In this document: piece after piece, positions 58,001 to 64,000 of the stretch
Numbering within the stretch: the first letter of the stretch is position 1
How the letters are laid out: every line of letters starts with the position of its first letter
Assembly: GCF_965363235.1 (NCBI RefSeq)
Contig: NC_134846.1
Span: 64,035,121-64,099,120 of the forward strand
Length of the DNA stretch: 64,000 nucleotides
Reading direction: 5' to 3'
From: Mytilus galloprovincialis
Lineage: Eukaryota > Mollusca > Bivalvia > Mytilida > Mytilidae
Translations under genes and position numbers: made by a program
The notes under the pieces: model-generated
Database searches by the model: none
What the model was told of the DNA's origin: nothing
What the model saw: only the letters and a program-made list of their open reading frames with translations

Positions 58001-59506
58001 ACCTCAACTCCCAAAATCAATCCCAACCTTCCTTTTGTGGTCATAAACCTTGTGTTTACATTTCATTGATTTCTATTTACTTATACTAAAGTTATTGTGG
58101 GAAAACCAAGAATAATGCTTATTTGCGCCCTTTTTTGGCCAGTAATTCCTAAACTGTTGGAACCAAACATCCCAAAATCAATCCCAAGCTGCCTTTTGTG
58201 GTCATAAACCTTGTGTTAAAATTTCATAGATTTCTATTTACTTGAACTAAAGTTATAGTGCGAAAACCAAGAAAATGCTTATTTGGGTCCTTTTTGGCCC
58301 CTAATTCCTAAAATATTGGGACCAAAACTCCCAAAATCAATCCCAACCTTCCTTTTGTGGTCATAAACTTTGTGTTAAAATTTCATAGATTTCTATTCAC
58401 TTTTACTAAAGTTAGAGTGCGAAAACTAAAAGTATTCGGACGACGACAACGACGACGACAACGCAGACGACGACGCCAACATCATACCAATATACGACCA
58501 AAATATTTTCAATTTTTGCGGCCGTATAAAAAGCAGGAGAGTTTGAGACCTTATATTTCATACATCAAAGTATATCTTCATAAACATAACTCCCTTTTCT
58601 CACTTTTAGAGATGACACAACAACTTACTTGGTATAAGTGCCACTGGTCTTGGTTCGAGAGATGACACAATAACTTACTTGGTATAAGTGCCACTGGTCT
58701 CACTTTGAGAGATGACAAATACTTACTTGGTATAAGTGCCACTGGTCTCACTTTGAGAGATGACACAACAACTTACTTGGTATAAGTGCCACTGGTCTCA
58801 CTTTGAGAGATGAAAATAACTTACTTGGTATAAGTGCCACTGGTCTCACTTTGAGAGATGACACAACAACTTACTTGGTATAAGTGGCACTGATCTCACT
58901 TTGAGAGATGACACAACAACTTACTTGGTATAAGTGCCACCGGTCTAACTTTGAGATGACAAACAACTTACTAGGTATAAGTGCCACTGATCTCACTTTA
59001 AGAGATGACACAGCAGCTTACTTGGTATAAGTGCCACTAGTTTCACTTTGAGAGATGACACAACAACTAACTTGGTATAAGTGCCACTGGTCTCACTTTG
59101 AGAGATGACACAACAACTAACTTGGTATAAGTGCCACTGGTCTAACTTTGAGAGATGACACAACAACTAACTTGGTATAAGTGCCACTGGTCTAACTTTG
59201 AGAGATGACACAACAACTAACTTGGTATAAGTGCCACTGGTCTCATTTTGAGAGATGACACAACAACTTACTTGGTAAAAGTGTCACTGGTCTCACTTTG
59301 AGAGATGAAAATAACTTACTTGGTATAAGTGCCACTGGTCTCACTTTGAGAGATGATCCAATCACAATAAGTAGATCACATTTGTCTTTATCTTCGGTCA
59401 TTTGTTTGTGGAACTCATCAGACAAACTTTCACCAAAAAACACTATGTCTGGTTTCATTATTGATGTTGGACTGTCTGGAGGGCACACTGGACATTTGGG
59501 TATAAC
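54430..59506 (-). CDS. SIRT1: SIRT1, NAD-dependent protein deacetylase (last three exons; 5' part beyond window)
   Basis: Exons in gene order are 59506-59320, 56577-55777 and 55067-54430 (541 codons plus stop). The first carries KCPVC (a zinc-ligand CxxC), [11 protein letters not shown] and [18 protein letters not shown]. The second opens [38 protein letters not shown]. These are the C-terminal half of the sirtuin core, with the NAD-binding GSSL and NREP motifs intact. SLAKRLEG, continued by [20 protein letters not shown], matches the vertebrate ESA segment needed for full activity. SIRT1 is a largely nuclear deacetylase of histones and transcription factors. The tail is about 180 residues longer than in mammals because of acidic Ser-rich linkers. 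The core exon is followed by a minisatellite of its own end. Confidence 0.95.
54685..54918 (-). repeat. 78-bp coding tandem repeat x 3 in SIRT1 last exon
   Basis: Three consecutive 26-residue units share DS..LP..N..K.D...HLVNGE. The units are diverged but in frame. This is a separate expansion from the intronic array of the same gene. Confidence 0.85.
55254..55549. mobile_element. CAAGAATGTGTCC short element, copy R1 (about 296 bp)
   Basis: Starts CAAGAATGTGTCCCTAGTAC and contains ATGCCCCACTCGCACTATCA, GTGGACCGTGAAATTGGGG, CCTGAAGCGGGACG, a GACRGAC-type microsatellite and a terminal hairpin ATGCCCCTCTAC..GTGGGACAT. It sits in the last SIRT1 intron. A close copy, R2, lies at 61147-61437. Confidence 0.8.
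55777..56577 (-). CDS. SIRT1: SIRT1 exon: end of core plus acidic linker (801 nt)
   Basis: The acceptor TGTATTTCAG precedes base 56577; the donor GTATTT begins at 55776. After the last core helix ([11 protein letters not shown]) comes about 190 residues rich in Ser, Asp, Glu and Lys (for example [17 protein letters not shown]), a poly-acidic [12 protein letters not shown], and then the ESA start [14 protein letters not shown]. The split Gly codon G/GT links it to the last exon. Confidence 0.92.
56865..58530 (-). mobile_element. TTTATACGACCGC element, copy E2 (about 1.67 kb)
   Basis: In the plus sense it runs from ACCAGGTGCTCCGCAGGG and TTTATACGACCGC at the left to GCGGCCGTATAAA at 58530. It has the same modules as E1 in reverse order: unique segment, TTGCACAATATTGTGCAA block, a reduced 127-bp block, four 160-bp units, and a (GAC)n microsatellite. 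It lies in the SIRT1 intron directly downstream of the splice-site minisatellite. Confidence 0.85.
58598..59356 (-). repeat. Minisatellite made from a SIRT1 exon end plus its 5' splice site (15 units)
   Basis: Fifteen head-to-tail units of 47-50 bp. In the minus sense each reads CATCTCTCAAAGTGAGACC, AGTGGCACTTATACCAA, then GTAAGTTGTTGTGT. The unit nearest the exon (GGTATA at 59322) is the authentic exon end. Others start at 59274, 59224, 59174, 59124, 59074, 59024, 58974, 58927, 58877, 58827, 58779, 58729, 58681 and 58631. All keep GT. Four adjacent units (59224-59074) share GTTAGT, one has GTAAGC, one has CTA before the GT, and the rest keep GTAAGT. Spacing is mostly 50 bp with 47-48 bp variants. 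Confidence 0.95.
59320..59506 (-). CDS. SIRT1: SIRT1 core exon (62 codons + 1 nt)
   Basis: The acceptor TTGTTTAG precedes GTTATACCC at 59506 (phase 0). The donor GTAAGT occupies 59319-59314. The last base (A) joins AT of the next exon to make Asn. The final 37 bases are the founder unit of the repeat array that follows in the intron. Confidence 0.92.
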
Positions 59507-59599
59507 CTAAACAATAGAAATAATACAGAATAAATGTTAAATTCTTGGGGCATAGTTTTTTGCTATCAAAGGACAAGGTACACATGTACGATAAGGCTG

Positions 59600-60119
59600 G
59601 TTTTTGCCCCCCCCCCTATTTTCATCCATGTTTTGGAAAGCTACTTTTTATGTTAAAACATTCCCTGATGTTTGAAGTTTTGTTTGGATATACTTCTAAA
59701 CCCCTAAGTTTTGCAACTGGGTGAGGTGGGGGGGGGGGGGGGGTATACTTTCTGTTATTATTGAAATATTGTAATTATTATTCACTTTGAAGGTTTTCAG
59801 TACAATTTAATTTTTAGTTTTTAAATGCCTGTGCCAAAGTGACCCAGGATTTTTTTATTCCAATATTATGAGAACTGTTTTTTGCTGTCTAAATCACCAT
59901 AATTTTCTCTGGGTCACATAGGCGCACACTATTAAATTTTAAGAAACAATGGTCAAAAATCATAATTTTTCTTTCTTTTTGGCGTTTTTGATGCCCTTTT
60001 ACCCCCCTCACCTCACCCATTTTTTGAAATTAAAGTTTAGTTTTTAAGTTCATACAAACAAAATTCAAACCTAAGGGAATGTTTGAATGTAATAATTAGC
60101 TTTCCAAAACAAATTTTGA
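59600..60119. mobile_element. Long-TIR palindromic element with poly-G/C tracts
   Basis: About 115 bases at 59629-59745 (GTTTTGGAAAGC, AACATTCCCTGATGTTTGAA, GGGTGAGGTGGGGGG) recur in reverse complement at about 59990-60119 (CCCCCCTCACCTCACCC, TAAGGGAATGTTTGAATG, GCTTTCCAAAAC). The interior has no coding frame. The G17 tract at about 59728 and the C tract at 59608 are consistent with such ends. Element E3 begins at its right edge. Confidence 0.75.
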
Positions 60120-60913
60120 ACCAGATGCTCTGCATGGTGCAGCTTTATACGACAGCAGAGGTTGAACCCTGAACGGTTGGGGCAAGTATGGACACAACAT
60201 TCAAGCTGGATTTAGCTCTAAATTTGGATTGTGATTAAAAAGTTGACACAGCATAGGTTTCTGACACATAATGAATGTGGTCTAATGAACTTAAAATTTT
60301 TTTTTGCCTTTGAGCAATTCACTATGCTGTTGAATATTAATCCTCTCAAAAAAATGTTTGAAGAAATTTTCTTTTTATTTATGAAATCTGAAATGGAAAA
60401 AAAATTGAACCCCCCCCCCCCCCAATTTTTTTTTCACATCCCCTTTCCCTTATTCCAAAACTGATCTCAATTCAAATTTCTAATGGAGTTTGCAACAATA
60501 ACTACTCATTTAAATACATATTTAAATGTGAAAAAAATGCTTATTATCACTGAATGGTAAAGATTGTTTTAATTTATCAGTTGGTAGTAAAAGTGAATAT
60601 ACATTGTATATTGTATAAAGCAATGATTTAAGTTGATTCAACTACTATTCTGGATAAAGAAAGATAACTCCAATTGAAAATATGAAAATTTCTTGTTATT
60701 GCACAATATTGTGCAATTAGATATTTCTTGCTATTGCACAATACTATGCAATTGAAAATATTTGCTATTGCACAATACTGTGCAATTGAAGATTTCTTGC
60801 TATGGTGCAATACTGTGCAATTGAAGATTTCTTGCTTCTTGCTATTGCACAATACTTAATATAATAATTTTGGATCCTGATTTGGACCAACTTGAAAACT
60901 AGGCCAATTATCA
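60120..60913 (-). mobile_element. TTTATACGACCGC element, copy E3, left part
   Basis: Starts ACCAGATGCTCTGCATGG and proceeds through the unique segment (with a C14 tract at 60410-60423) and the TTGCACAATATTGTGCAA block to ACTAGGCCAATTATCA. There it is interrupted by E4. Its sequence resumes at 63207 with AATCTAAGTACATGTTTAG. Confidence 0.82.
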
Positions 60914-63206
60914 ACCAGATGCTCCGCAGGGCGTAGCTTTATACGACCGCAGAGGTTGAACCCTGAACGGTTGGGGCAAGTATGGACACAACATTCAAGC
61001 TGGATTCAGCTCTAAATTTGGATTGTGATTAAATAGTTGACACAGCATAGGTTTCTGACACAGAATGAATGTGTTCTAATGAACTTAAAATTTTTGTTTT
61101 CTCTTAGAGCAATTCACTATGCTGTTGAATATTAATCCTCTCAAAACAAGAATGTGTCCTCAGTACACGAATGCCCCACTCGCACTATCATTTTCCATGT
61201 TCAGTGGACCGTGAAATTGGGGTAAAAACTCTAATTTGGCATTAAAATTAGAAAGATCATATCATAGGGGACATTTGTACTAAGTTTGAAGTCGATTGGA
61301 CTTAAACTTCATCAAAAACTACCTTGACCAAAAACTTTAACCTGAAGCGGGACAGACGGATGGACGAACGGACGGACGAACGGACGGACGCACAGACCAG
61401 AAAACATAATGCCCCTCTACTATCGTAGGTGGGGCATAAAAATGTTTGAAGAAATTTTCTTTTTTATTTATGAAATTTCAAATGAGAAAAATTGAACCCA
61501 ATTTTTTTAATCACATCCCCCTTTCCCTTATTCCAAAACTAATCTCAATTAAAATTTCTAATGGAGTTTGCAACAATAACTACTCATTTAAATACATCAT
61601 AAAATATTAAGATGTAAAAAAAAACTGCTTGTTATCACTGAATGTTATTTATTATAATTTATCAGTTGGTAGTAAAAAGTGAATATACATTGTATATTGT
61701 ATATAACAAAGATTTAAGTTGATTCTGGACAAAGAAAGATAACTCCAATTAAAAAAAAATCTTGCTATTGCACAATATTTTGCAATTAGATATTTCTTGC
61801 TTACTATTCTGGACAAAGAAAGATAACTCTAATTAAAAAAAAATTTGCTATTTCACAATATTGTGCAATTAGATATTTCTTGCCATTGCGCAATACTGTG
61901 CAATTGAAAAGACTTGCTATTGCACAATACTTAATATAATAATTTTAGATCCTGATTTGGACCAACTTGAAAACTGGGCCCATAATAAAAAATCTAAGTA
62001 CATTTTTGGATTCAGCATATCAAAGAACCCCAAGATTTCAACTTTTGTTGAAATCAGACTAAGTTTAATTTTGGACCCTTTGGACTTTAGTGTAGACCAA
62101 TTTGAAAACAGGACCAAAAATGAAGAATCTACATACACAGTTAGATTTGGTATATCAAAGAACCCCATTTATTCAATTTTTGATGAAATCAAACAAAGTT
62201 TAATTTTGGACCCCGATTTGGACCAACTTGAAAACTGGGCCAATAATCAAGAATCTAAGTACATTTTTAGATTCAGCATATAAAAGAACCTAACTGATTC
62301 ATTTTTTGTCAAAATAAAACTAAGTTTAATTTTGGACCCTTTGGACCTTAATGTAGACCAATTTGAAAACGGGACCAAAAGTTAAGAATCTACATACACA
62401 GTCATGACAGTTAGATTCGGCATATCAAAGAACCCCAATTATTCAATTTTGATGAAATCAAACAAAGTTTAATTTTGGACCCTTTGGGCCCCTTATTCTG
62501 TTGGGACCAAAACTCCCAAAATCAATACCAACCTTCCTTTTATGGTCATAAACCTTGTGTTTAAATTTCATAGATTTCTATTTACTTATACTAACGTTAT
62601 GGTGCGAAAACCAAGAAAAATGCTTATTTGGGTCCCTTTTTGGCCCCTAATTCCTAAACTGTTGGGACCTAAACTCCCAAAATCAATACCAACCTTCCTT
62701 TTGTAGTCATTAACTTTGTGTTTAAATTTCATTGATTTCTATTTACTTAAACTAAAGTTATTGTGCGAAAACCAAGAATAATGCTTATTTGGGCCCTTTT
62801 TTGGCCCCTAATTCCTAAACTGTTGAAACCTAAACTCCCAAAATCAATCCCAACCGTTCTTTTGTGGTCATAAACCTTGTGTCAAAATTTCATAGATTTC
62901 TATTAACTTAAACTAAAGTTATAGTGCGAAAACCAAGAAAATGCTTATTTGGGCCCTTTTTGGCCCCTAATTCCTAAAATGTTGGGACCAAAACTCCCAA
63001 AATCAATACCAACCTTCCTTTTGTGGTCATAAACCTTGTGTTAAAATTTCATAGATTTCCATTCACTTTTACTAAAGTTAGAGTGCGAAAACTAAAAGTA
63101 TTCGGACGCCGGACGACGACGACGATGACGACGACGACGACGACGCCGACGCCAACGTGATAGCAATATACGACGAAAAATTTTTCAAATTTTGCGGTCG
63201 TATAAA
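60914..63206 (-). mobile_element. TTTATACGACCGC element, copy E4 (full length, nested in E3)
   Basis: Runs from ACCAGATGCTCCGCAGGG to GCGGTCGTATAAA with all modules, including the 127-bp and 160-bp tandem blocks and a (GAC)n tract at 63104-63153. The R2 element (61147-61437) is inserted in its unique segment. Flanks on both sides are E3 sequence, so E4 is the younger. It is non-coding. Confidence 0.85.
61147..61437. mobile_element. CAAGAATGTGTCC short element, copy R2
   Basis: A close copy of R1 (55254-55549). It splits the CTCTCAAAA..AAATGTTTGAAG sequence that is intact in E2, E3 and E5, so the insertion point is exact to within an A-run. The internal GACGGACGAACG tract is longer than in R1. 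The 3' hairpin ATGCCCCTCTAC / GTAGGTGGGGCAT is perfect in its outer seven pairs. Confidence 0.85.
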
Positions 63207-63465
63207 AATCTAAGTACATGTTTAGATTCAGCATATCAAAAAAGCCCAAGAATTCAATTTTTGTTAAAATCAAACTTAGTTTAATTTTGGACCCTTTGGA
63301 CTTTAAAGTAGACCAATTTTAAAACGGGACCAAAAATTAAGAATCTACATACACAGTTAGATTTGGCATATCAAAGAACCCCAATTATTCAATTTTTGAT
63401 GAAATCAAACAAAGTTTAATTTTGGACCCCGATTTGGACCAACTTGAAAACTGGGCCAATAATCA
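63207..63465 (-). mobile_element. Copy E3, continuation after nested E4
   Basis: Resumes AATCTAAGTACATGTTTAG, runs two 127-bp units (with CAAAGAACCCCAATTATTC) and reaches CTGGGCCAATAATCA, where E5 is inserted. The remainder of E3 should continue beyond 64000. Confidence 0.75.
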
Positions 63466-64000
63466 ACCAGATGCTCCGCAGGGCGCAGCTTTATACGACC
63501 GCAGAGGTTGAACCCTGAATGGATGGGGCAAGTATGGACACAACATTCAAGCTGGATTCAGCTCTAAATTTGGATTGTGATTAAATAGTTGACACAGCAT
63601 AGCTTTCTGACACAGAATGAATGTGGTCTAATGAACTTAAAAAAAAATTTTTGTCTTTGAGCAATTCACTATGCTGTTGAATATTAATCCTCTCAAAAAA
63701 ATGTTTGAAGAAATTTTCTTTTTATTTATGAAATCTGAAATAAAAAAAATTGACCCCCCAATTTTTTTTTCACATCCCCCTTTCCCTTATTTCAAAACTG
63801 ATCTCAATTCAAATTTCTAATGAAGTTTGCAACAATAACTACTCATTTCAATACATCATAAAATATTAAAATGTAAAAAAAGTGCTTGTTATCACTGAAT
63901 AGTAAAGATTGTTTTAATCTATCAGTTGGTAGTAAAAGTGAATATACATTGTATATTGTATAAAACAATGATTTAAGTTGATTCAACTACTATTCTGGAC
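63466..64000 (-). mobile_element. TTTATACGACCGC element, copy E5 (cut by window end)
   Basis: Begins ACCAGATGCTCCGCAGGG and TTTATACGACCGC, then follows E3 and E4 through the unique segment to AGTTGATTCAACTACTATTC at the window edge. Confidence 0.8.

Noticed and set aside
58578-58766. Frame repeating [13 protein letters not shown]
   Set aside because: Not a gene: it is the minisatellite copy of the SIRT1 exon end read through intron units.

Overview
This is eukaryotic, AT-rich, intron-rich DNA, most likely from a bivalve mollusc and probably a mussel (Mytilidae). The reasons are two animal genes with canonical GT-AG introns, long introns packed with short inverted-repeat elements, and several repeat families I associate with mussel genomes. 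The genus is inferred, not proven.

Layout. (1) 1-12832, plus strand: a complete five-exon GID4, the substrate receptor of the CTLH/GID ubiquitin ligase, encoding 213 residues. Its introns hold a LINE inverted duplication, retroelement tails and at least five non-autonomous DNA elements. (2) 12833 to about 36900: no convincing host gene. It is a diverged tandem duplication of about 11.4 kb (unit A about 14075-25415, unit B about 25458-36864). Each unit ends in a (TAAAC)n tract, and each carries private insertions: a BEL-like fossil plus a LINE piece in A, a Penelope-like reverse transcriptase and an inverted-repeat element in B. (3) 37500-46650: four small genes or exons I cannot name. Two are tandem paralogues encoding 94-95 residue basic proteins with a C-terminal membrane anchor (39465-39749 and 41332-41619). 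The others are a 383-residue charged protein (44160-45311) and a convergent 203-residue protein on the minus strand (46036-46647). (4) 47000-54400: intergenic DNA with a Penelope-like 3' end and short elements. (5) 54430 to the right edge, minus strand: the last three exons of SIRT1. They encode the end of the NAD-dependent deacylase core, a long acidic Ser-rich linker, the ESA-like segment and an acidic tail. Upstream SIRT1 exons lie beyond 64000.

The most striking feature is in SIRT1. The end of the last catalytic-core exon visible here, with its 5' splice site, has been amplified into a minisatellite of 15 units (58598-59356). Every unit keeps a GT donor and most keep GTAAGT. Only the first two donors lead to an open product: the authentic one and one 48 nt downstream that would add 16 in-frame residues. 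Beyond it, 59600-64000 is a nest of a self-targeting repeat family with TTTATACGACCGC ends, inserted into itself at one preferred motif and interrupted by other elements.

GID4 and SIRT1 are both linked to metabolic control, but nothing here shows that their proximity is functional. All calls come from reading the sequence. No database search or alignment program was run.
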